DNA of 64,000 nt, taken from contig JAUCBJ010007231.1 in NCBI GenBank assembly GCA_032718475.1, forward strand, positions 36,742 through 100,741, in the 5' to 3' direction. Positions within the stretch are counted from its first letter, which is position 1, and each line of letters opens with the position of its first letter. The DNA is from Nemertoderma westbladi (Eukaryota > Xenacoelomorpha > Nemertodermatida > Nemertodermatidae). Below are positions 38,917 to 48,429 of the stretch, one piece after another. A model generated the notes under the pieces. That model was given only the letters and a program-made list of their open reading frames with translations. It did not search any database and was not told the DNA's origin. The translations under genes and the position numbers were made by a program.

Positions 38917-41900
38917 ATATAAAATCTAATTGTAAGAGCCTAGAGTCTTATACCCCCCAAACTAACAAAAAATATAGAATCAGGACATTACACCCAAAGT
39001 AGTACTCCGCCCTAAGGCCATACAACACAAAACAATACAAACAAAAATGACATAAAACAAATATATTAAAACATGCTCAACATACAGGTATGTATCACAC
39101 CTTAACCCTAACCTAACCACCATACACTAAATGATCAGCTCTGCTCTCGGGGCAAATACCACACCCTGGTTTGCCATTCCACAGGGTGGGTGTCGCAATG
39201 GAGTCAGATATGAGGCCCATCACCCATATCTACTCTGGCGCACATGACCCACCATTGGCTGTTGCAGCTCATCTGCTGGGTCATGCCCTGTACCCTTGCT
39301 GCCAGGTGCAGGTCGCAGTGAAGTGCTCTCAGAGTGGACATGAGAACACTCTACTCCTGACCAGCCATTGGTAGATCACCATCTGCCTGGTCAGGCCATA
39401 TACCCCTGCAGCCAAGTATATGGGTCCTTAATCCAGGACCAATGGCGTCCTTATCCCAGAACGAAGGGGGTCCTAATTACAGGACCAGATTTGCCCTAGT
39501 AAGAGGGTCTATGCAGCTACAGGTGGCACCTCCTTTATGCTGCATGGAGGTGGCAAGTTTTCTTGATCAATGACCTAGAATACCTGACCTGACTAAATGA
39601 TACTAGTAGTAAACTGCACTAAATATAAGCCTATATTCTATGGAAAAATATATGACATTTTGTCGCTGTAAAGGGGTAGGACTAGGGCAAAAATAATTAA
39701 TTTTATCAAAAATATGGTTGCGTTTCGGTGTCTGAGACCCAGTATGCGGTAATCTCGACACCTATCAGCTTGACAAAGGATTACCCAAGGCCTATCTATA
39801 TTGCACCAATGACCTAAAGAAATCGCACCATGAACTCTGTTACCACCTATCCCAAACAGACATCAGACCAACAGAACATTGGAACCCTATACAGTAAATA
39901 AATCAGTGATATCATGGGAAAATACTGATAGGTTGCTGGGGCGAACAACCACAGTATAAAAAAAAATATATTAGATTTTACAATTTGCAGTGAATGTCGG
40001 ATTTCTGCTCTACATTCCATAATATGATAATCTAATTTACTGACTAATGGGGGCTTGGTATATATATAAATTCTAATTGGAAGAACCTAGAGTCTTATAC
40101 CCCCCAAACTAACAAAAAATATAGAATCAGGACATTACGCCCAAAGTAGTACTCAGCCCTAAGGCCATCAAAAATCAACACAAACCAATACAAACAAAAA
40201 TGACATAAACAAAAAACAAATATATTAAAACATGCTCAACATACAGGTATGTATTGCACCCTAACCCTAACCTAACCGCCATACACTAAATGATACCGGT
40301 AGGAAACTGCACAAAAGCTAAGCCTATATTCTATGGAAAAATATATGACATTTTGTCGCTGTAAAGGGGTAGGACTAGGGCAAAAATAATTAATTTTATC
40401 AAAAATATGGTTGCGTTTCGGTGTCTGAGACCCAGTATGCGGTAATCTCGACACCTATCAGCTTGACAAAGGATTACCCAAGGCCTATCTATATTGCACC
40501 AATGACCTAAAGAAATCGCACCATGAACTCTGTTACCACCTATCCCAAACAGACATCAGACCAACAGAACATTGGAACCCTATACAGTAAATAAATCAGT
40601 GATATCATGGGAAAATACTGGTAGGTTGCTGGGGCGAACAACCACAGTATAAAAAAAAATATATTAGATTTTACAATTTGCAGTGAATGTCGGATTTCTG
40701 CTCTACATTCCATAATATGATAATCTAATTTACTGACTAATGGGGGCTTGGTATATATATAAATTCTAATTGTAAGAACCTAGAGTCTTATACCCCCCAA
40801 ACTAACAAAAAATATAGAATCAGGACATTACGCCCAAAGTAGTACTCAGCCCTAAGGCCATCAAAAATCAACACAAATCAATACAAACAAAAATGACATA
40901 AACAAAAAACAAATATATTAAAACATGCTCAACATACAGGTATGTATTGCACCCTAACCCTAACCTAACCGCCATACACTAAATGATACCGGTAGGAAAC
41001 TGCACAAAAGCTAAGCCTATATTCTATGGAAAAATATATGACATTTTGTCGCCGTAAAGGGGTAGGACTAGGGCAAAAATAATTAATTTTATCAAAAATA
41101 TGGTTGCGTTTCGGTGTCTGAGACCCAGTATGCGGTAATCTCGACACCTATCAGCTTGACAAAGGATTACCCAAGGCCTATCTATATTGCACCAATGACC
41201 TAAAGAAATCGCACCATGAACTCTGTTACCACCTATCCCAAACAGACATCAGACCAACAGAACATTGGAACCCTATACAGTAAATGAATCAGTGATATCA
41301 TGGGAAAATACTGGTAGGTTGCTGGGGCGAACAACCACAGTATAAAAAAAATATATTAGATTTTACAATTTGCAGTGAATGTCGGATTTCTGCTCTACAT
41401 TCCATACTAATGGGGGCTTGGTATATATATAAATTCTAATTGTAAGAACCTAGAGTCTTATACCCCCCAAACTAACAAAAAATATAGAATCAGGACATTA
41501 CGCCCAAAGTAGTACTCAGCCCTAAGGCCATCAAAAATCAACACAAACCAATACAAACAAAAATGACATAAACAAAAAACAAATATATTAAAACATGCTC
41601 AACATACAGGTATGTATTGCACCCTAACCCTAACCTAACCGCCATACACTAAATGATACCGGTAGGAAACTGCACAAAAGCTAAGCCTATATTCTATGGA
41701 AAAATATATGACATTTTGTCGCCGTAAAGGGGTAGGACTAGGGCAAAAATAATTAATTTTATCAAAAATATGGTTGCGTTTCGGTGTCTGAGACCCAGTA
41801 CGCGGTAATCTCGACACCTCATCAGCTGGACAAAGGATTACCCAAGGCCTATCAAATATTGCACCAATGACCTAAATAAATCGCACCATGAACTCTGTTA

Positions 41901-42072
41901 CCACCTATCCCAAACAGACATCAGACCAACAGAACATTAAATAAACGAACAGTAAATAAATCAGTGATACCAATGGGAAAATACTAGTAGGTTGCTGGGG
42001 CGAACAACCACAGTATAAAAATATATATACCAAGCCCCCATTAGTCAGTATGTTGGTAAATTAGATTATCAT
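38917..42072. mobile_element. 3.2-kb insertion made of four ~690-bp tandem units
   Basis: Inserted within RTE copy E between identical 13-bp flanks 'atgatggggtgat' (38904-38916 and 42073-42085). Units: 38917-40063 (about 690 bp plus a 456-bp insertion), 40064-40756, 40757-41426 and 41427-42029, nearly identical. The right end carries an inverted version of the unit-junction sequence ('accaagcccccattagtcag' ... 'taaattagattatcat'), so the outer ends are imperfect inverted repeats around 'ataatctaatt'. Each unit contains 'accctaaccctaacctaacc'. A 60-codon minus-strand frame is repeated with the unit but has no recognisable domain, so I do not call it a gene. Type of mobile element unknown. Confidence 0.8.
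39136..39591 (-). mobile_element. 456-bp fragment of the RTE 5' end, with 10-bp TSD
   Basis: Reverse complement of 36795-37190, starting at the same 5' terminus ('caggtcaggtattctagg'). It diverges after 'atctgactcca' and ends '...cccgagagcagagctg'. It is flanked by 'actaaatgat' on both sides (39126-39135 and 39592-39601), and the other three satellite units lack it, showing the empty site. It is a short element sharing only the 5' part of the RTE, with its own 3' end. Confidence 0.88.
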
Positions 42073-42944
42073 ATGATGGGGTGATGGTAACTCCGCCTAC
42101 TGACTCCAGAAGTGGCGAGGAAATCCTGCCAAGTACCTAAAGGATCTAGACTTTCTGATGACTTATGAGTACTCTCAGTGATGATGATGTTATGAGTACT
42201 CTTATGGCTCCTCGGCTCATTAGAACAGGCTGCTTCTAGTGTTGGTCTTTTTATTAACTCCAAAAAGACCAAAATTTTGACAGTTAACTTTGAAAGTCCT
42301 CAGCAAGTCTCTGACCAGATGAGCCTAAGCTCAAAAGATGGTATTCTTGAGCATGTGGACGACTTCTGTTACCTGGGATCATGGATCCGGAAATCAGGTG
42401 AGGACCTTCGAATACGTAAGGGAAAGGCATGGGCAGCCTTGAATAGAAGACTAGAAACTTAAGGTCCGATTATTTAGAGCAGCAGTAGTTCCAGTACTCC
42501 TCTACGGGAGTCCATGCTGGGCTCTAACTGCTGAGGACATCAAATCTCTGGATGGCACATTCGCAAGAATGCTACGCTGGGTTAACTGTGACAAATACAA
42601 ATACAATGCACACATCCCCAACCAGACACTATATAACATTGGAGGTGTCTTCTCATTGGTTTCCCCAAGCTTGACACTAGAACAAAGCTGCCCCTGCTTT
42701 GCAGGACATTGCTTTCATCATGAGGACCAGCCAGTGCATATTCTTGTGCTTTGACAGCCTCATGGAGTGAATAAGCATGGTGGACAGCCCATAACTTTCT
42801 TGAGACGCATCTTAATTAAAGGACACAGGCCTTGAAGATGCGGATGATCTAACAAATGTCATGGGTGATAGGGAGTTGTGGTGGTGTAATTTTGTCGATA
42901 AGCCAGCACAGCATTCTTAAAAATGCAGCATGCCGATCCTAGTA
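42073..42944 (+). pseudogene. RTE copy E, RT C-terminal half and 3' end
   Basis: Resumes with 'DGVTPPTDS...AKYLKDLDF' and a degraded catalytic block. Then 'LTVNFESPQQVSDQMSLSS' is preceded by 'GLFINSKKTK', and 'HVDDFCYLGSWIRKSGEDLR' and 'RKGKAWAALNR' follow at 42277-42455. The C-terminal region in broken frames runs to the TAG tail at 42940. It contains 'tagaacaggctgcttctagt', the unoccupied form of the SINE site seen in copy E2. Confidence 0.85.
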
Positions 42945-42957
42945 GTATATAATTAGG

Positions 42958-43269
42958 TATATAATTCTACCTAATTAACTAAAACTGCTAATTAACTATT
43001 AAGAAATGCCAAAAAATGTAAATTGATTAATTATTGAAGTATTTAAAATACATGTATAGAAAAATATTAATGAGCACAAATTGCCACAATTCCTAATTAT
43101 TATACACTGTATAATAATTGCTTAATAATAATTTGCATAATTGACTTATAAAACGTATTAAAAATGATCGATTCATTAAATATTACTTAGGCCTATAATC
43201 ATAAATTACATAATTAACTGAAAAAACTATTATTAAAAATTGATTAATTATTGATTAATACTTAGTGCT
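42958..43269. other. No gene recognised
   Basis: Very AT-rich intronic sequence with many 'ttaattaa'-like repeats. Confidence 0.5.
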
Positions 43270-43281
43270 TCGTATAAAATG

Positions 43282-44472
43282 GATTTCGACGGATTTCGAC
43301 CAAGTAGATCAACAATAGCTCAGATATACTTGCACTACGGAGACTGATTGAAGGAATTAAGTCAAAGAATCTCCCCGCAGTCATGACTTTTGTGGACTTC
43401 AAGAAGGCATTCGACTCCATCCATAGAGGTAAAATGCTTGAAATCCTAAGATCTTATGGAATACCAGAAGTAATTGTTGCAGGCATTGGATTGTTATATT
43501 GTGATACAGAAGCGCAGGTACTCTCACCAGATGGTGAAACTGAGTTTTTCTCAATCCTGGCTGGCGTACTGCAAGGTGACACATTAGCACCATTACTATT
43601 TGTAATTGTGCTGGAATACGCAATGAGGACGGCCACAAAGGGTGAAGATCTGGGATTCACACTTCAAGAACGCAGAAGTAGTAGATATCCGGCAACTACA
43701 GTCACAGACACCGACTTTGCGGATGACATCGCCCTGCTCTCTAATACGCTAGCAGATGCACAGCTTCTACTAAATAAAGTGGAGAGGGCTGCTAAAGAGG
43801 TTGGATTGCATATAAATGCTACCAAGACCGAATTCATGACCTTTATTTAATGTTGATGGAAACTTGACAACCATTGATAATAATCAACTAAGGAAGGTCG
43901 ATGACTTCCAGTACCTTGGATCATGGATAGAGAGTAGCAAAAAGGACATAGAAGTTAGGAAAGCAAAGGCTTGGGTAGCTCTATCAAAAATGGATACCAT
44001 CTGGAAATCAGATCTCTCCAGGCACCTGAAGACTAAGTTCTTTCGAGCCACAGTGGAAAGACAATTTTTATACGGCGGTGAGACCTGGACACTGACTAAA
44101 TCACTTGAACAACGAATTGATGGTTGCTACACAAGACTACTAAGGGCAGCCCTAAACATCAGCTGGAGACAACACATGACAAACGCCGAGCTTTATGGTA
44201 CAATACCACCTGTATCAACCACCCTCCGTGAACGCAGATTAAGATTCAGTGGGCACTGCTGGCGAAGTAAAGACGAGGTCATACCAGATCTACTTCTCTG
44301 GCAACCAACTCATGGAAAGCGTAGTCGTGGACGACCTGCCATAACATATATAGATCAACTTGAAAGGGATACTGAACTTGGGAGAAACGAAATTGCGACA
44401 ACTATGGAGAATCGGGAAGCCTGGAAGGATCTCATTTCCACTGTCCGAGTTCGCTCGACCTAGTAGTAGTAG
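43282..44472 (+). mobile_element. RTE-type LINE K, 5'-truncated, 12-bp TSD
   Basis: Flanked by perfect 'tcgtataaaatg' duplications (43270-43281 and 44473-44484). It begins inside the RT ('FRPSRSTIAQ') and ends 'gttcgctcgacctagtagta' with a (TAG)n tail. Truncated copies of the same family are at 17445-17571 and, much older, 52400-53020. It differs from the E family in sequence but shares domain layout and tail. Confidence 0.93.
43300..44463 (+). pseudogene. LINE K reverse transcriptase, one frameshift
   Basis: 43383-43846 reads 'MTFVDFKKAFDSIHRGKMLE' (first catalytic Asp), 'LAGVLQGDTLAPLLFVIVLE', 'TDTDFADDIALLSNTLADAQ' (catalytic FADD) and 'VGLHINATKTEFMTF'. A 4-bp insertion at about 43843 shifts the frame; the old copy at 52710 lacks it. 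43864-44463 continues 'VDDFQYLGSWIESSKKDIEV', 'VERQFLYGGETWTLTKSLEQ', 'RERRLRFSGHCWRSKDEVIP' and 'GKRSRGRPAITYIDQLERDT', the RTE-type C-terminus. Nearly intact otherwise, so young. Confidence 0.9.
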
Positions 44473-44754
44473 TCGTATAAAATGCCCCAATTCCACGTGA
44501 GTTGTTGGGCTTCAGGTCGACGTATAGAACTGGACTTCCTCGTGGATAATTTCATTCCCATCGAGCAGGACCGAGACCGTGTTTTATCCACCACTGAAGT
44601 ACTGGTGTTTACTGAGTCTCAAATGTGATAGTACCATTATGGGGAGCACCACTGACTTGGGTACTTTTGGAAAGTACAGGCAGTGAATGCTGGTGGTACA
44701 TCCATTGGTACTGTTTGTTGGGGTTTGCTGTGGTATGGGTGTTGGGTTCGGTTT

Positions 44755-44842
44755 GCATGATGATGTTTAAACTGGATGTTCCAAGATACCAGAATCTTTT
44801 GCATGATGATGTTTAAACTAGATGTTCCAAGATACCAGAATC
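44755..44842 (+). repeat. 46-bp tandem duplication
   Basis: 'gcatgatgatgtttaaact' to 'ccaagataccagaatc' is present twice in a row with two differences. Confidence 0.95.
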
Positions 44843-44859
44843 AGAGGAAGTCCTCCACA

Positions 44860-45075
44860 ATCCATATCGGTGCAACTCAGCCACCCATGGTTTACCGGAT
44901 CATCTATACTTGGATCATACAGTACTTGAAGGAGGGCGGGTAGCATTCACAAGGACAGGACTAAACTTACTCCAATGGAGATGGGTCACTGGTCTCTAAT
45001 TCCGAGAGAAAACAGACTTTGTTCATGCCGCAGTCCACCACAGACAGACAATCATATCTTCTATACATGCCTGCT
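44860..45075 (+). pseudogene. LINE C-terminal zinc-knuckle fragment
   Basis: In one frame 'FTRTGLNLLQWRWVTG' and in the adjacent frames 'FREKTDFVH' and 'SCRSPPQTDNHIFYTC' match the end of LINEs like element C: an arginine/tryptophan block, 'iPre.R.C.C', then '..tD.H.iy.C'. It is short and frameshifted, on the plus strand. Confidence 0.5.
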
Positions 45076-45079
45076 GACC

Positions 45080-46260
45080 ATTGAAGAACATTCGACAATG
45101 ACTTGTTTTACATAAATGTAGGTTTGGCCGTTACAGGTGGGATAATGTAGTGAGGTTCTGGTTAATTCTATATCCTATTGGTTTAGTGGTTGTCAGAATC
45201 ATGTTTAGTTGGAATTCCCAGTTTGATAAAGAATTTCCAACTAGGATGATGCATCGTGTTACCACTGTGCAACTAATGGATACACTGTAAGATCAATGTA
45301 AACCATCATGTAATGTTTCCCAGCTAGTGTGAACAGTCAGATGAAACCTGTTTGAATCGATGTGTTTGTAAATGTTCAGTTTTATAGTTGCTTTGGGTGA
45401 GCTCTCTTGCTAACTATTCAACAAATACTATGCCAACTATTTTCGCTTGGATTGTAGTGAAAGTAACTGCGTTCAATGTCATTATCGCTCACTGAAGTCT
45501 ATAATCTGGTTAGCCTACCAGCGACAAGGGTGAGGCAATCTGCTATAAGATATTTTTACCCGGTGCCATTTAACAGTAAATAGTAGCTTTGAAAAATTGC
45601 AGTTCAATGATGTCTACTTGGTTTAATGTATAGCTGTCAAATATAAGTAGATGTGGTCTTTATTCTGTTACAACTTCGAATGGGGGTAACCCGGCAAAGT
45701 AGATGATGACATTTTGAGATTGCATATTTAATTAATTGCCAATGCCTCTATTCCCGCCCATAGTGACACCATCAGTAAGGTACTGACTACCACATAATTA
45801 ATTGCCATTGGTTGTTGTTGTTTTGTAACAGACTGTATCCAATTTTCGCAGGAGGAGGGATCAAATACTGCTAATATCGGAGGTTTACTTAATTTGGACT
45901 TTGTATTATTTAACAATTTGGAATGGGTTGCATATGAATAAGTTATTTGTTTTTTTTAGTAATGTTACATTGTTTATAGTAAGTTTGTTGTTATGTTTAT
46001 TTATACCCTTGCATGGATTTGTATTTACTATCTTTTAAATTTATTAGTTGGTTAATTTTTCATGGCATTATATGTATTATGTAATGATATTTTAGATTGA
46101 TTTTGTTCAGAAATTGACAAAATTATGTCTTCATGTTTGGTGGCTGATTCAGCTATCCCAAGAACAAAAAAAATTTTAATAATATTTCATGTAATTTTGT
46201 TATTGAATCTTTACTACCCAAAGTAAAGTGACATTAAAATTTAATTATTTTTAATTTCTT
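45080..46260. other. Intron 1 end, no gene recognised
   Basis: AT-rich. Short open frames (for example 45728-45916 minus) have no recognisable features. It ends with a polypyrimidine stretch and the exon 2 acceptor. Confidence 0.5.
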
Positions 46261-46265
46261 TCTAG

Positions 46266-46550
46266 TACCGTGGGCTGGCTCGTTTACCTCACCATGTCAC
46301 ACCAACTTCCTCGGATATGTTTCGCTAATGAGACAGAACGGCATTGACAATTATAGACAATGCATGGCAGGATGTGGTACTGATACACAATGTTCAGCTG
46401 CTGTATGGGCCTGGGACGATGAAGATTTAACTGACAAATTATGTTTGTTCGAAAATCCAAACCATTCTGACACAACGCTCAGTAGTATCATTAACATATA
46501 TGGAGATAATGTGGCATTCATGGACAAAAAGGACAATGTCGAATTTATAT
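46266..46550 (+). CDS. Exon 2: second six-Cys PAN-like module
   Basis: The acceptor 'aatttctttctag' precedes the exon and the donor is 'tttatat|gtaagt'. In the phase dictated by exon 1 it is open throughout: 'PWAGSFTSPCHTNFLGYVS', 'NYRQCMAGCGTDTQCSAAVW', 'DKLCLFEN', 'NVAFMDKKDNVEFI'. There are six Cys, counting the one completed by exon 3. The spacing parallels exon 1 (CxxxC...C then a hydrophobic strand and 'LCLFE'), suggesting the two modules arose by duplication of a phase 1-1 exon. It follows a 14.3-kb intron. Confidence 0.88.
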
Positions 46551-46640
46551 GTAAGTTGGTTTTACTAATTATTCATTTTATATCAAATATTTTCTCATAA
46601 TTAGATTCAATAATTGATAATTGTATGTTTTAATACTCAG

Positions 46641-46772
46641 GCCCAGTAGAGGATCCCTGCAATTCCTGTAACCAAACCGGTATAGAATACGACTGTAAGA
46701 TAACAAGAGGATTAGTTACCGACTGCTGTGCTAATAGGTACATTCTTGATGAAAGCGATGGTTCTTGTAAAG
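46641..46772 (+). CDS. Exon 3: short Cys-rich module
   Basis: The acceptor 'tttaatactcag' lies only 90 bp after exon 2, and the donor is 'tgtaaag|gttagt'. In phase 1 it encodes 44 residues with seven Cys, counting the one split across the junction: 'CPVEDPCNSCNQTGIEYDC' and 'LVTDCCANRYILDESDGSC'. The pattern resembles small disulfide knots, but I do not assign a family. It is a symmetric phase 1-1 exon like exon 2. Confidence 0.85.
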
Positions 46773-46987
46773 GTTAGTTTTCTTGAATGTAGTTTTGTGA
46801 AGAAAGTTTATGAGTTGAATCTTACCTTACATACAATTTTTATACTTGGTATGAAACCCAAAGACAAGTGTATCAGGGCCTCCAAAACCACAGAACATAA
46901 AGTTATGGTTATTGAACTGGTTTCTGGTTATGGTTGGCTGAATGCAAGATTTCAACAAGTTATAACAGAAACTAAATATACCAGTTT

Positions 46988-47600
46988 AAAGGGGGGGGGG
47001 GGGGGGGTAACCCCCACCCCCCCTGGTGTTTTTTTTATTTGTTTATATCTCCAATATGATTGAAGAATGCGCAGAAAACTATATACCATCGAAAAGAGAA
47101 TGAACTAAAGTAAATACAAATGTGAAGAAAAAAATTTTTTAGCGCCCCCTAGCGGCTGGCGTGAGATTTAAAAATATTCGCCAAAAAGACTACTCCGTTA
47201 TTTTCCATTTTCATTTTTCGATACCACATTTTTTGGAACCAGCATGTTAAATTTCATCATATTCTTCGGCCACTATTTTTTTTTTCATTTTTTATTTCTA
47301 ATAATTGGCAATTTTGTAAAAAAAAATTCAACATTTTTTAAAAATTAAAAAAATCCACATTTTTTTATGTTTTTTCTTTAAAAAAATGTGGAAATATTCT
47401 GAAATCAAAAAAAGTGGCCCAAGAATATTAAAGTTTATTCAATTTCCTTTCATAAAAATCAAAAATCCCAAAAAAAATGGCGGAGGAGTAGTGTTTATTG
47501 TGTGAAAAAATGTAATTCCGAGATAATTGCCTTTAAAGTTTAAACCTTCCCGCCAATTATTTTATGTGAAAATGAAAGAATATTTGATAAAGTAAGTCTG
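46988..47600 (+). repeat. Poly(G)-bounded repeat family, copy 2
   Basis: G17 followed by 'gtaacccccaccccccc', then AT-rich sequence with 'cgccccctagcggctgg' (47145) and 'gtaattccgagataattgcc' (47510). It is the counterpart of 5198-5800. It is followed directly by the 163-bp minisatellite, so the two may form one composite repeat. Confidence 0.65.
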
Positions 47601-47644
47601 CCTATGCGGAAGGATACCACACCAAAATACTACAATAAGAAAAC

Positions 47645-48230
47645 GAGAATTCGATACGGAGAATTCATTTCTGATGTCAGTTTTCAATTTTTTGGAAAAT
47701 TTAGTCTTCTATCTGATGTCTGTCTGTGAGTCAGTTTGTCTGTTGGTCGGTCTGTCCGTCAAAATATATTAATTCGCACAAAAATAGCTACAAATTTCTC
47801 TATGGGGTTTTCGTGGTCGGTAATTTTATTGCCGATGTCAGTTTTCCATTATTTGCAAAATCTAGTCTTCTAACTGACTATTTAATGTCTGTCTATGAGT
47901 CAGTTTGTCTGTCGGTCTGTCCGTCAAAATATAATAATTCGCAGAAAATAGCTAACAATTTCTCTATGGGGGTTTTCGTGGTAGGAAATTTCAATGCTGA
48001 TGTCAGTTTTCCATTTTTTCCAATATCTAGTCTTCTAAATGACTATCTGTCTGTCTATTAGTCAATTTGTCTGTCGGTCTGTCCGTCAAAATATAATAAT
48101 TCGGAGAAAATAGCTAAATATTTCTCTATGGGGGTTTTCGTGGTCGATAATTTCATTTCCGATGTCAGTTTTCGTAATTAGCTGAATCTTGTCTGTCTAT
48201 CTAGGGTCTGTATGACTGCAAAAATATTTG
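47645..48230 (+). repeat. Minisatellite, ~163-bp unit, 3.5 copies
   Basis: 'gatgtcagtttt' recurs at 47673, 47834, 47999 and 48161. Each unit has GTCT-rich runs ('gtctgtccgtcaaaatat'), 'tctctatgggg' and 'ttttcgtggt'. Same family as 27575-27960. Confidence 0.92.
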
Positions 48231-48429
48231 ACGGACAGTCCGACAGACAGACAGTCGAGATTCCACAAAATATTCAAGCTACCTACATAAATTATGATTT
48301 GAACAATAATATTAATTAATATAACATCAATTTATTAGTGCAAATATAAGTGCTGTTCTCTTTTGAATTAGAATCCACCTGTACAATATGACGTGCTATC
48401 TTGTAGCTCTATTAGTTTAGTTTTCGTGG

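Larger units (their letters stand above)
36793..42944 (+). mobile_element. RTE-type LINE copy E, nearly full length, with 3.2-kb insertion
   Basis: The 5' end is at 'cagtcaggccagg' and the 3' end at 'gccgatcctagtagta' (TAG tail). The flanks share 'gtatataattagg' (36766-36778 and 42945-42957), followed on both sides by 'tatataattc', so the target duplication is about 23 bp with a 4-bp indel. Its own length without the 38917-42072 insertion is about 3.0 kb, close to the usual RTE size. The 5' region (36793-37270) is noncoding. Endonuclease starts mid-domain at about 37385, so a piece of it is deleted. Confidence 0.88.

Noticed and set aside
40272-41817. Three copies of a 60-codon minus-strand ORF as a gene family
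   Set aside because: They are the same frame in consecutive satellite units, with no domain and no other support.
46728-47063. 111-codon ORF after exon 3
   Set aside because: It starts in another frame of exon 3, runs through the intron and poly(G) tract, and has no recognisable domain.
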